In this document: positions 21,895 through 32,800 of the stretch, piece after piece
How the letters are laid out: each line of letters begins with the position of its first letter
Position numbering within the stretch: position 1 is the first letter of the stretch
Source of the DNA: Aquarana catesbeiana
Taxonomy: Eukaryota > Chordata > Amphibia > Anura > Ranidae
DNA length: 64,000 nt
Reading direction: 5' to 3'
Assembly: GCF_042186555.1 (NCBI RefSeq)
Contig: NC_133332.1
Span: 232,730,515 to 232,794,514 of the forward strand
The notes under the pieces: generated by a model
What the model was told of the DNA's origin: nothing
The model's input: only the letters and a program-made list of their open reading frames with translations
The model's database searches: none
Made by a program: the position numbers and the translations under genes

Positions 21895-22917
21895 TCAAAA
21901 CTTTGTTATATATCCTTTGTTGGCAATGACAGAGGTCAAACGTTTTCTGTAAGTCTTCACAAGGTTGTCACACACTGTTGCTGGTATGTTGGCCCATTCC
22001 TCCATGCAGATCTCCTCTAGAGCAGTGATGTTTTGGGGCTGTCGCTGGGCAACACAGACTTTCAACTCCCTCCAAAGGTTTTCTATGGGGTTGAGATCTG
22101 GAGACTGGCTAGGCCACTCCAGGACCTTGAAATGCTTCTTACGAAGCCACACCTTCATTGCCCGGGCAGTGTGTTTGGGATTATTGTCATGCTGAAAGAT
22201 CCAGCCACGTTTCATCTTCAATGCCCCTGCTGATGGGAGGAGGTTTGCACTCAAAATCTCACGATACATGGTGCCATTCATTCTTTCATGTACACGGATC
22301 AGTCGTCCTGTTCCCTTTGCAGGGAAACAGCCCCAAAACATGATTTTGCCACCCCCATGCTTCACAGTAGGTATGGTGTTCTTTGGTTGCAACTCAGCAT
22401 TCTCTCTCTTCCAAACACGACGAGTTGTGTTTCTACCAAACAGTTCTACTTGGGTTTCATCTGACCATATGACATTCTCCCAATCCTCTTCTGGATCATC
22501 CAAATGCTCTCTAGCAAACCTCAGATGGGCCCGGACATGTACTGGCTTAAGCAGGGGGACACGTCTGGCACTGCAGGATCTGAGTCCCTGGCGGCGTAGT
22601 GTGTTACTGATGGTAGCCTTTGTTACACTGGTCCCAGCTCTCTGCAGGTCATTCACTAGGTCCCCCCATGTGGTTCTGGGATTTTTGCTCACCGTTCTTG
22701 TGATCATTTTGACCCCACGGGGTGAGATCTTGCGTGGAGCCCCAGATCGAGGGAGATTATCAGTGGTCTTGTATGCCATCCATTTTCTAATTATTGCTCC
22801 CACAGTTGATTTCTTCACAGCAAGCTGCTTGCCTATTGCAGATTCAGTCTTCCCAACCTGGTGCAGGTCTACAATTTTATTTTTGGTGTCCTTCGACAGC
22901 TCTTTGGTCTTCACCAT
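21895..22917 (-). CDS. Tc1/mariner transposase, full-length, apparently intact
   Basis: This 340-residue protein is uninterrupted from ATG (22917) to TGA. It has an N-terminal paired-type helix-turn-helix pair (about 1-110), a GAPRKISPRG linker and a DDE domain. D153 in IWSDETQ, D244 in FQHDNNPKH and E279 in LNPIENLW fall at the same positions as in Sleeping Beauty. It would bind the flanking inverted repeats and catalyse cut-and-paste into TA. The residue after D244-N is N where the family normally has D (DNNPKH rather than DNDPKH). That position is not catalytic, but its effect is unknown. No stop or frameshift is seen, unlike the other four Tc1-type copies in this window. Confidence 0.95.
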   Translation of the reverse strand: MVKTKELSKDTKNKIVDLHQVGKTESAIGKQLAVKKSTVGAIIRKWMAYKTTDNLPRSGAPRKISPRGVKMITRTVSKNPRTTWGDLVNDLQRAGTSVTKATISNTLRRQGLRSCSARRVPLLKPVHVRAHLRFAREHLDDPEEDWENVIWSDETQVELFGRNTTRRVWKRENAELQPKNTIPTVKHGGGKIMFWGCFPAKGTGRLIRVHERMNGTMYREILSANLLPSAGALKMKRGWIFQHDNNPKHTARAMKVWLRKKHFKVLEWPSQSPDLNPIENLWRELKVCVAQRQPQNITALEEICMEEWANIPATVCDNLVKTYRKRLTSVIANKGYITKF

Positions 22918-23929
22918 AGTGGAGTTTGGAGTGTGACTATTTGAGGTTGTGGATAGGTGTCTTTTATACTGATAACAAGTTCAAACAGGTGCCATTAATA
23001 CAGGTAATGAGTGGAGGACAGAGGAGCCTCTTAACCACTTGCCGACCGCTTCACGACGATGTACGTCGGCAGAATGGCACGGGCAGGCAGAATCACGTAC
23101 CTGTACGTGATCTGCCTCCCGCGGGCGGGGGGTCCGATCGAACCCCCCCCCGGTGCCCGAGGCGGTTGGCTTGTGTCTGGGAGCGATGAGAGGCGAGGGG
23201 GAGACCATCCATTCGTGGACCCCCTCGCGATCGCTCCCAGCCAATGGGATCATTCCTCTGCTGCTGTATGCTAAACAGCAGCAAAGGAAATGATGTCATC
23301 TCTCCTCGGCTCGGTATTTTCCGTTCCAGGGCCGAGGAGAGAAGACTTCAATGTGAGTGCACAACACACTACACACTCAGTAGAACATGCCAGGCACACA
23401 ATACACCCCCCTTTACCCCCCGATCCCCCCCCAATCACCACCACACACCCCCCCCCGTCACACTGACACCAAGCAGTTTTTTTTTTTCTGATTACTGCAT
23501 TGGTGTCAGTTTGTGACAGTTAGTGTGGTAGGGCAGTTAGTGTTAGCCCCCTTTAGGTCTAGGGTACCCCCCTAACCCCCCTAATAAAGTTTTAACCCCT
23601 TGATCACCCCCCGTCGCCAGTGTCGCTAAGCGATCATTTTTCCGATCGCTGTATTAGTGTCACTGGTGACGCTAGTTAGGGAGGTAAATATTTAGGTTCG
23701 CCGTCAGCGTTTTATAGCGTCAGGGACCCCCATATACTACCTAATAAATGTTTTAACCCCTTGATTGCCCCCTAGTTAACCCTTTCACCAGTGATCACCG
23801 TATAACTGTTACGGGTGACGCTGGTTAGTTCGTTTATTTTTTATAGTGTCAGGGCACCCGCTGTTTATTACCGAATAAAGGTTTAGCCCCCTGATCTCCC
23901 GGCAGTGATATGCGTTGCCCCAGGCAGCG

Positions 23930-24640
23930 TCAGATTAGTGCCAGTACCGCTAACACCCACGCACGCATCATACGCCTCCCTTAGTGGTATAGTATCTGAA
24001 CGGATCAGATCTATACTAGCGTCCACAGCAGTTTAGGGTTCCCAAAAATGCAGTGTTAGCGGGATCAGCCCAGACACCTGCTAGCACTTGCGTTTTGCCC
24101 CTCCGCCCGGCCCAGCCCAGCCCGCCCAAGTGCAGTATCGTTCGATTACTGTCACTTACAAAACACTAAACGCATAACTGCAGCGTTCGCAGAGTCAGGC
24201 CTGATCCCTGCGATCGCTAACAGTTTTTTTGGTAGCGTTTTGGTGAACTGCCAAGCACCAGCCCCAGGCAGCATCAGGTTAGCGCCAGTACCGCTAACAC
24301 CCACGCACGCACCGTACACCTCCCTTAGTGGTATAGTATCTGAACGGATCAATATCTGATCTGATCAGATCTATACTAGCGTCCCCTGCAGTTTAGGGTT
24401 CCCAAAAACGCAGTGTTAGCGGGATCAGCCCAGATACCTGCTAGCACCTGCATTTTGTCCCTCCGCCCGGCCCAGCCCACCCAAGTGCAGTATCGATCGA
24501 TCACTGACACTTACAAAACACTAAACGCATAACTGCAGCGTTCGCAGAGTCAGGCCTGATCCCTGCGATCGCTAACAGTTTTGTTTTGGTAGCGTTTTGG
24601 TGAACTGGCAAGCACCAGTGGCCTAGTACACCCCGGTCAT
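23930..24640. repeat. ~360-bp tandem repeat, about two copies (inverted relative to copy 1)
   Basis: TCCCTGCGATCGCTAACAGT recurs at about 24207 and 24559, with GATCAGATC clusters between. It is homologous to 18838-19885, which has three units, so unit number has changed since the copies diverged. Confidence 0.88.
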
Positions 24641-24659
24641 AGTCAAACTAGCACTGCAG

Positions 24660-25067
24660 TAACACTTGGTGACGTGGTAAGTCCCATAAGTGCAGTTCAA
24701 GCTGGTGAGGTGGCAAGCACAAGTAGTGTCCCGCTGCCACCAAGAAGAAGACAAACACAGGCCAATCGTGCCCATAATGCCCTTCCTGCTGCATTCGCCA
24801 ATCCTAATAATTGGGAACCCACCACTTCTGCAGCACCCGTACTTCCCCCATTCACATCCCCAACCAAATGCAGTCGGCTGCATGAGAGGCATTTTTATGT
24901 CCTCCCGAGTACCCCTACCCAACGAACCCCCCCAAAAAAGATGTCGTGTCTGCAGCAAACGCGGATATAGGTGTGACACCCGATATTATTGTCCCTCCTG
25001 CCCTGACAATCCTGGTCTTTGCATTGGTGAATGTTTTGAACGCTACCATTCACTAGTTGAGTATTAG
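24660..25067 (+). pseudogene. piggyBac transposase, C-terminal Cys-rich domain remnant (copy 2)
   Basis: One frame encodes SRLHERHFYVLPSTPTQ and runs out at about 24970. The adjacent frame carries RCRVCSKRGYR, TRYYCPSCPDNPGLC and CFERYHSLVEY to the stop at 25067. All cysteines and the terminal CF-YH of the piggyBac C-terminal domain are present. The catalytic core is missing. The reading-frame break coincides with that of copy 1. Confidence 0.82.
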
Positions 25068-25861
25068 CGTAGGGTACAGCATTGCACAGACTAGGCACAC
25101 TTTCACAGGGTCTTCCAAGATGCCATCGCATTTTGAGAGACCCAAACCTGGAACCGGTTACAGTTATAAAAGTTACAGTTATAAAAGTTACAGTTACAAA
25201 AAAAAGTGTAAAAAAAAAAAAAAACACAAAAAAATATATGAAATAAAAAAAAATAGTTGTCATTTCATTGTTCTCTCTCTCTCTCTATTCTCTCTCTATT
25301 GTTCTGCTCTTTTTAACGGTATTCTATTCTGCAATGTTTTATTGTTATTACGTTTTATCATGTTTGCTTTTCAGGTATGCAATTTTTTATACTTTACCGT
25401 TTACTGTGTTTTATTGTTAACCATTTATTTGTCTTCAGGTACGCAATTCACGACTTTGAGTGGTTATACCAGAAAGATACCTGCAGGTTTAGGTATCGTC
25501 TTGGTATCATTCTTTTCAGCCAGCGGTCGGCTTTCATGTAAAAGCAATCCTAGCAGCTAATTATCCTCTAGACTGCTTTTACAAGCAGTGGGAGGGAATG
25601 CCCCCCACCGTCTTCCGTGTTTTTCTCTGGCTCTCCTGTCTCAACGGGGAATCTGAGAATGCAGCCGTTGATTCAGCCAGCTAACCATAGAGCTGATCAG
25701 AGACCAGAGTGGCTCCAAACATCTCTATGGCCTAAGAAACCGGAACCTACAAGCAAAAAGAGTACCTGTCACTACCTATTGCTATCATAGGGGATAATTA
25801 CATTCCCTGGGATGACAATAAAAATGATTAAAAAAAAATAAAAATGAAAGGAACAATTTAA

Positions 25862-27055
25862 CCGCTTCAATACCGGGCCAATTCTGACACTTTGCTCCTA
25901 CATGTAAAAATCATCATTTTTTTGCTAGAAAATTACATAGAACTCCCAAACATTATATATGTTTTTTTAGCAAAGACCCTAGAGAATACAATGGCGGTTG
26001 TTGCAACTTTTTATCTCACACAGTATTTGCGCAGGAATTTTTCGAACGCGTTTTTTTTGGGGAAAAAAACTGTTTTGTGTTAAAAAAAAACCAAAACAGT
26101 AAAGTTAGCCCAATGTTTTTGCATTTTGTGAAAGATGAAGTTACGCCGAGTAAATAGATACCTAACATGTCACGCTTCAAAATTGCACACGCTCGTGGAA
26201 TGGCGCCAATGTTCGGTACTTAAAAATCCTCATAGGCGACGCTTGAAATTTTTTTACTGGTTACATGTTTTGAGTTACAGAGGAGGTCTAGGGCCAAAAT
26301 TATTGCTCTCGCTCCAACGTTCGCGGCGATACCTCACATGTATGGTTTGAACACCGTTTTCATATGTGGGCGGGACTTACGTATGCGTTCGCTTCTGCAT
26401 GCGAGCACACGGGGACAGCAGCGCTTTAAAAATTTTTTTTTTTTTTATTGTTAATTATATTTTATTTTTTTTATTTTGACACTTTTTTAAAAAAAAAATT
26501 GATCACTTTTATTCCTATTACAAGGAATGTAAACATCCCTTGTAATAGCAATATGACATGTCAGGTGCTCTTAATAGTGAGATATGGGGTCAATCAGACC
26601 CCATATCTCACCACTAGGCTGGGAAGCCTGAAATAAAAAAAAAAAAATAAAACGATTCCCAGGCAAAGCGGCTCCGTTTTTTTGAATGGAGAGGCCGGGC
26701 GTGACGTCATAACATCGCGCCCGGCCTCCGACGATCATAGAGACTCCGGGGACCATCTGGTCCGCCGGAAATCTCTATGATCTACATCCGGCGCCGGCGG
26801 ATCCACTCTCCGCCTCACCGATCGTAACGGTGAGTCGAAGCAAGCACCGGAGGGCGGCGGGAGGGGGGGGATGTCCCCTCTCGCCTCCCATAGGAACGAT
26901 CAAGCGGCGGAACGGCCGCTATGTTCGTTCCTATGGTGTAGAGATTCGCCGGCTGAAACCAGCAATATCTGAATGATATCTGTAACTACAGGCATCATTC
27001 AGATATACCCGCTCAAAGCCAAGGACGTCCTATGACGCCCTTGGTATTGAAGTGG
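25862..27055. mobile_element. TTAA-type MITE nested in piggyBac-like copy 2
   Basis: The ends CCGCTTCAATACCGGGC and TTGGTATTGAAGTGG are inverted repeats next to TTAA (left, 25858-25861) and TAA (right). Copy 1 retains the empty site as GGAACAGTTTAAAAATAAG in reverse, which proves the insertion. It belongs to the same family as 11788-12202. There is no coding capacity; a GC-rich segment lies at 26690-26930. Confidence 0.88.
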
Positions 27056-27370
27056 TAAAAAATAAGATAAAAAAGCAAAAAATAATAAAGGAAAAAAAAG
27101 AAAGCACCCCTGTCCCCCCCTGCTCTCGCGCTAAGGCGAACGCAAGCGTCAGTCTGGCGTCAAATGTAAACAGCAATTGCACCATGCATGTGAGGTATCA
27201 CCGCGAAAGGTCAGATCAAGGGCAGTAATTTTAGCAGTAGACCTCCTCTGTTAATCTAAAGTGGTAACCTGTAAAGGCTTTTAAAGGCTTTTAAAAATGT
27301 ATTTATTTTGTTGCCACTGCACGTTTGTGCGCAATATTAAAGCATGTCATGTTTGCTATCCATGTACTCG

Positions 27371-27553
27371 CAAGGAAACAGAATAAGTGTAGCGCTCAAA
27401 AAAGGGGGGGGGATAAAAGTATGTGTAGTTTATCCCCCCCCCTTTTTTTGAGCGCTACACTTATTCTGTTTCCTTGTCTGTTCTTTACATTTGTTGGTTG
27501 TGTTAGCTGCTTCCCCTCCTTTTTGGTAGCGCAGAATTATTGTACATACATTT
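27371..27553. mobile_element. 183-bp foldback insertion with 14-bp target duplication
   Basis: It is flanked by TATCCATGTACTCG (27357-27370 and 27554-27567). Copy 1 has a single uninterrupted version of this site. The insert opens with AAGGAAACAGAATAAGTGTA followed by GCGCTCAAAAAA and a G-run, then the same in reverse, then a tail with GTAGCGCAGAATTATTGTACA. That tail resembles the outer end of the 12203-20937 insertion (GTTAGCGCAGTATTTTTTTACA), which suggests a short PLE-derived insert. Confidence 0.8.
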
Positions 27554-28857
27554 TATCCATGTACTCGGCCTAAGATCATCTTTTTTATTTCATCAAACAT
27601 TTAGGCAATATAGTGCATTAAAATTTAAAAAAAGTGTGTTTTTTCCCAAAAAAATGCGTTTGAAAAATCGCTGCGCAAATACTGTGTGAAAAAAAAAAAA
27701 TGAAACACCCACCATTTTAATCTGTAGGGCATTTGCTTTAAAAAAATATATATTGTTTGGGGGTTCAAAGTAATTTTCTTGCAAAAAAAAATAATTTTTT
27801 CATGTAAACAAAAAGTGTCAGAAAGGGCTTTGTCTTCAAGTGGTTAGAAGAGTGGGTGATGTGTGACATAAGCTTCTAAATGTTGTGCATAAAATGCCAG
27901 GACAGTTCAAAACCCCCCCAAATGACCCCATTTTGGAAAGTAGACACCCCAAGCTATTTGCTGAGAGGCATGTCGAGTCCATGGAATATTTTATATTGTG
28001 ACACAAGTTGCGGGAAAGTGACATATTTTTTTTTTTTGCACAAAGTTGTCTCTAAATGATATATTGCTCACACAGGCCATGGACATATGTGGAATGGTTT
28101 TTGGGACCCCGTACGCAGCTAGGCTCCCAAAAAGTCCCACACATGTGGTATCCCCGTACTCAGGAGAAGCAGCTGAATGTATTTTGGGGTGCAATTCCAC
28201 ATATGCCCATGGCCTGTGTGAGCAATATATCATTTAGTGACAAATTTTTGTAAATTTTTTTTTTATGTCATTATTCAATCACTTGGGACAAAAAAAATAA
28301 TATTCAATGGGCTCAACATGCCTCTTAGCAATTTCCTTGGGGTGTCTACTTTCCAAAATGGGGTCATTTGGGGGAGGGGGGGGTACTGCCCTGCCATTTT
28401 AGCACCTCAAGAAATGACATAGGCAGTCATAAACTAAAAGCTTTGTAAATTACAGAAAATGTACCCTAGTTTGTAGACGCTATAACTTTTGCGCAAACCA
28501 ATAAAATATACGCTTATTGACATTTTTTTTACCAAAGACATGTGGCCGAATACATTTTGGCCTAAATGTATGACTAAAATTGAGTTTGTTGGATTTTTTT
28601 TATAACAAAAAGTAGAAAATGTCATTTCTTTTCAAAATTTTCGGTCTTTTTCCGTTTATAGCGCAAAAAATAAAAACCGCAGAGGTGATCAAACAACATC
28701 AAAAGAAAGCACTATTTGTGGGAAGAAAAGGCGCAAATTTTGTTTGGGTACAGCATTGCATGACCGCGCAATTAGCAGTTAAAGCGACGCAGTGCCAAAT
28801 TGTAAAAAGTGCTCTGGTCAGGAAGGGGGTAAATCCTTCCGGGGCTGAAATGGTTAA

Positions 28858-29351
28858 AGTGGTGTTCCGGCTGAAATTATACTTTTTAAATAAAAATACC
28901 CCTATAATACACAAGCTTAATGTATTCTAGTAAAGTTAGTCTGTAAACTAAGGTCTGTTTTGTTAGTTTATAGCAGTAGTTTGTTATTTTATAAACTTAC
29001 AGCAGGCTGTGGCCATCTTAAGTGTGGGCATCTGAAGCCAGACTGTATTTCTTCCTGGATCTCATCCTTGCAGATCTCGCACATGCTCAGTGCAGCACAA
29101 GCAGTGTAATAGGTTTCAGGTCAGGTTTCCATAGCAACGGCAGTGTCAGAGGAAGTTGCCGCCCCTTCCCAGAAGGCATTGCAAACAGAAAATGATGCGA
29201 TGGGCCACGGCCAGGAAGGAGGAAGTGAAAAATGAATACAGCAGATATATAGTAGGTGCTGAGAAAAAAAAAAAATATATATCCAATTCGTTTACAGTGC
29301 ACAGTTTAGTGAGGGATGCTGAAGAGTTGTAAAAGTGGATGGAACTCCACT
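28858..29351. mobile_element. TTAA-flanked MITE adjacent to piggyBac-like copy 2
   Basis: The ends AGTGGTGTTCCGGC and GGAACTCCACT are inverted repeats between TTAA at 28854-28857 and at 29352-29355. Downstream AGAAGAAGATACAGG continues Tc1 element B, so this MITE and copy 2 share one original TTAA. Confidence 0.85.
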
Positions 29352-29606
29352 TTAAAGAAGAAGATACAGGTCTGTGAGAGCCAGAAATCTTGCTTGTTTA
29401 TAGGTGACCAAATACTTATTTTCCACCATAATTTGCAAATAAATTCTTTCAAAAATCAGACAATGTGATTGTCTGGATTTGTTTGCACATTTTGTCTCTC
29501 ATAGTTGAGATATACCTATGATGATAATTACAGGCCTCTCTCATCTTTTTAAGTGGGAGAACTTGCACAATTGGTAGCTGACTAAATACTTTTTTGCCCC
29601 ACTGTA

Positions 29607-29946
29607 TATCCACTGCATACAATTTAGCTATATCTGACTGCAGACCGTTCCTGGTGTACTTTTTCTAATATACTTCAGGCAGGCAGGTTATTCAGTTAAT
29701 ATATATATATATATATATTATGTAATATGTAATATGTAATATATATATTATTGCAGTGCATCACCATAAAAAGTGGCTTATTGTTATCTAGACAGATTGC
29801 CTTATGGGTCGTCTTACGAAGCTAGCAGCAATATTGTGCATACTTTTACTGCAAGAACCATTGTTACCCCTCGCCTTCAGTGTCTGCTCTTTGTACATCT
29901 GACATTCAACACAACAGGTCAAACATCTTATCCATGTACTATACAC
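29607..29946. other. Unassigned AT-rich spacer
   Basis: It contains ATATATAT and TAATATGTAATATG simple repeats (29697-29750) and GACTGCAGACCGTTCCTGG, which may be a DNA-transposon subterminal sequence. No gene is seen. Confidence 0.5.
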
Positions 29947-30932
29947 ATATGATCAAAAATATTGGGACATCGACGCAATTCTAATCTTTTTGGCTCTATA
30001 CACCACCACAATGGATTAGAAATGAAACGAACAAGATGTGCTTTAACTGCAGACTTTCAGGTTTAATTTGAGGGTATTTACATCCAAATCAGATGAATGG
30101 TGTAGGAATTACAACAGTTTGTATATGTGCCTCCCACTTTTTAAGGGACCAAAAGTAATGGGACAGATTAACAATCATCCATCAAACTTTCACTTTTTAA
30201 TACTTGGTTGCAAATCCTTTGCAGTCAATTACAGCCTGAAATCTGGAATGCATAGACATCACCAGATGCTGGGTTTCATCCCTGGTGATACTCTGCCAGG
30301 CCTCTACTGCAACTGTCTTCAGTTCCTGCTTGTTCTTGGGGCATTTTCCCTTCAGTTTTGTCTTCAGCAAGTGAAATGCATGCTCAATCGGATTCAGGTC
30401 AGGCGATTGACTTGGCCATTGTATAACATTCCACTTATTTCCCTTAAAAAACTCTTTGGTTGCTTTCGCTGTATGCTTCAGGTCATTGTCCGTCTGCACT
30501 GTGAAGCGCCGTCCAATGAGTTCTAAAGCATTTTGCTGAATATGAGCAGATAATATTGCCCGAAACACTTCAGAATTCATTCTGCTGCTTTTGTCAGCAG
30601 TCACATCATCAATAAATACAAGAGAACCAGTTCCATTGGCAGCCATACATGCCCACGCCATGTCACTACCACCACCATGCTTCACTGATGAGGTGGTATG
30701 CTTTGGATCATGAGCAGTTCCTTTCCTTCCTCATACTCTTCTGTTCCCATCACTCTGGTACAAGTTGATCTTGGTCTCTTCTGTCCATAGGATGTTGTTC
30801 CAGAACTGTGAAAGCTTTTTTAGATGTTGTTTGGCAAACTCTAATCTGGCCTTCCTGTTTTTGAGGCTCACCAATGGTTTACATCTTGTGGTGAACCCTC
30901 TGTTTTCACTCTGGTGAAACACTCTTGTGTTC
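29947..30932 (-). mobile_element. Tc1-type element C, 5'-truncated
   Basis: Its 3' TIR (AATATTGGGACATCGACG) lies at about 29957 and the element runs on the minus strand. It stops where the ~140-bp tandem array begins at about 30933, so about the first third is missing. Same family as elements A and D. Confidence 0.85.
30197..30932 (-). pseudogene. Tc1-type transposase fragment, first catalytic Asp replaced by Glu
   Basis: From the break it reads ENRGFTTRCKPLVSL, then ILWTEETKINLY where the family has WTDET, so the first catalytic Asp is Glu. A frame break follows before MKHGGGSDMAW. The second Asp (TDNDLKHTAK, with P changed to L) and the Glu (LNPIEHAF) are present. The N-terminal domain is missing. 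Non-functional. Confidence 0.87.
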
Positions 30933-31215
30933 ACAACACTGTAAGCCCTCACAGTTACTCTTGGTGGGCGCAGGAACGGGCCATGCTGTGAAATATTAAA
31001 TCAAGAATTGTAATTACATGCCATTGTTGAACAGTGGTAGAAAAATTGGGCCTTTGGTGGTGGTGGTGGTGCTGGTGCTACAACACTGTAAGTCCTCACA
31101 GTTACTCTTGGTGGGTGCTGGAACGGGCCCTGCTGTGAAATATTGTATCAAGAATTGTAATTACATGCACCTGTTGAACAGGGGCAGAAAAATTGGGCCT
31201 TTGGTGGTGGTGTTG
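30933..31215. repeat. ~140-bp tandem array, part 1 (left of the LTR element)
   Basis: Units of CAACACTGTAAGCCCTCACA, GGAACGGGCC, CAAGAATTGTAATTACATG and AAATTGGGCCTTTGG lie here in about two copies. The array continues at 36035 after the Ty3/gypsy insertion. Confidence 0.85.
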
Positions 31216-32125
31216 TGTCAGGAATGAAGCAAGTACCAGTCTCGCCAATATCGCTGCCTTCCTTCGCACATGCACGGTAGAGCGGCACACCGGCGCATCC
31301 CTGGGCACAATACAGCGAAACGGCTAATGTGTGTGTGCAATTCAGTGAAACAGCTAATGCGCGTGCGCGATTCAGCGGAACGGCGAACGCGCGTACGCAA
31401 TAGCGCGTGCACAACATGAGCCTCCCACTGGCCTATAAAGGCACTCTGTGACATGACCAGATTGCTGGTTTGTCTTTCAGCTCCTCGTGTGTTTCCTGCT
31501 TGTATCCTGATTCTTGATTACCTGTTGTGACCCGGATTGACCTTGACCTGCTCTGATCTCTTCCTGCATCTGACCCTCGGCTTGTCTCTCAGACTTCTCC
31601 ACTTGCTTCCTGTGTTTGACCCTCGGCCTGTCTACGGATATTGCTTCCTGTCTCCAGTGATTGACCCTCAGCCTGCTCCTGGACTTTGCTATTGTCCTCA
31701 GTGCTCGACCCCTGGCTTGCTCACAGATTTGGTCTCCAGTTACCTGTGTTTGACCCTCGGCCTGTTTACGGATTTTGCTATCAATCTTCAGTACTAAGTC
31801 ATCAGCCTGCTGACAGACCTGTTAACAGTCCTTTGCGCTAGACTGTTTTTGCCTATTTAAGAGACTCTTACTAGTTATCGGTGTTTGACCCCCGGCCTGT
31901 TGTTAGATTAGCTGTTCATCTTCCTTCTAGAGCTTCAGCATCTTCCAGTCCTGCACCGCCTGTCTCCCTGCCGGTGACCTTCACGCAAGACCTGCCCAGC
32001 CTGCTGGTGACTCGTGCCTCTTTTTGCCCTTCACCCCCTGTACCATCTCCAGGAGTGGAGTGCGCTTAGTCGCAAGAGGTTACCGCTCTCAGCATCTCGG
32101 CCTCAGTGAGTATCCTTATCTGACA
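31216..32125 (+). repeat. 5' LTR of a Ty3/gypsy retrotransposon (910 bp)
   Basis: It begins TGTCAGGAATGAAG and ends CCTTATCTGACA, matching the copy at 35245-36034. It is preceded by the target duplication TGTTG (31211-31215). It contains CCTATAAAGGC at about 31431, a plausible TATA box, and several TTTGACCCTCGGCCTG repeats of about 50-60 bp. Confidence 0.92.
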
Positions 32126-32138
32126 AAACAAACCAGCC

Positions 32139-32800
32139 ATGTCAGAGGCCGACAGAGTGGGTCCTTCTCTTGAGGCCCTTTGCCAGCAGGTTGCGGCCCT
32201 CACACAAGCCGTCCAGAAATTGCAGGAGGGTTATGTCCAAATAGAGGGTCGTCTCCAGCATCTGTCCGGGCCGCCTGCTCCAGCTGCTGCAGCTCCTATA
32301 CCTTCTTCTGGGATCACTTCGCCTCAGGCACAGACCAGCTCTACCGTGGTAATGGGCCTCCCTGAACCCAGGGTTCCCACACCTGAGCGATTTGTTGGCG
32401 ACAGGAACAAATTCAGAGCTTTCAAGAATGCCTGCTCCTTGTACCTGGCCCTCCAACCCAGAACTTTCTCTACAGAAGTTGTAAAAGTGGGATTCGTAAT
32501 CTCCTTATTATCCGAAGAGCTGCAGGCCTGGGCTGAATAACCTTATGGAGCAAAGAAGCCCTATACTGAACTCACTGGACACTTTCTTTGAATCCATGTC
32601 TCAATTGTATGACAACCCCCAGCGCACCGGCACAGCCGAAGCCATCCTACACACCCTCTCCCAAGGGAAAAGACCAGTAGAAGACTACACGGTTGACTTC
32701 TGAAAATGGTCGGCTGATACAGCATGGAACGAAGCTGCCCTCAAGTACCAATACCGTCAGTGTCTTTCTGAGACTCTTAAGGATGAGCTGGCTTGGGTCG
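32139..32800 (+). pseudogene. Ty3/gypsy Gag, interrupted
   Basis: It starts MSEADRVGPSLEAL and has an N-terminal coiled segment (LTQAVQKLQEGYVQIEGRL), a Pro/Ala-rich linker and capsid sequence (PERFVGDRNKFRAF). It stops at TAA 32538-32540. Capsid homology resumes out of frame at about 32588 and has a further stop near 32703. It then jumps to GRNCPVRP, the end of a zinc knuckle, so the knuckle itself is deleted. Non-functional. Confidence 0.85.

Larger units (their letters stand above)
23035..28853 (+). mobile_element. piggyBac-like element copy 2 (inverted relative to copy 1)
   Basis: It is flanked by TTAA at 23031-23034 and 28854-28857, with ends CCACTTGCCGACCG and GGGGCTGAAATGG. It matches copy 1 along its length in opposite orientation, including the GTACGTGAT hairpin near the end, the ~360-bp repeats, the transposase remnant and the CCCCATTTTGGAAAGTAG region. 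It carries two later insertions absent from copy 1 (25862-27055 and 27371-27553). Confidence 0.88.
21681..29604 (-). mobile_element. Tc1-type element B, complete, with nested insertions
   Basis: The termini CAGTGGGGCAAAAAAGTA (left) and TTTTTTGCCCCACTG (right) are flanked by TA. The inverted repeats are about 200 bp, with a second copy of the outer AAGTATTTRGTCA motif near the inner end, an IR/DR layout like Sleeping Beauty. Without its insertions (23031-29351) it is about 1.6 kb, the normal length. It abuts the end of Tc1 element A. Confidence 0.93.

Noticed and set aside
22268..22936. 222-codon plus-strand frame opposite the Tc1 transposase
   Set aside because: It is the antisense shadow of the real transposase, whose motifs are on the minus strand.
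30068..30526. 152-codon plus-strand protein, also seen opposite other Tc1 copies
   Set aside because: It is repeated only because it is antisense to the conserved Tc1 transposase C-terminus.
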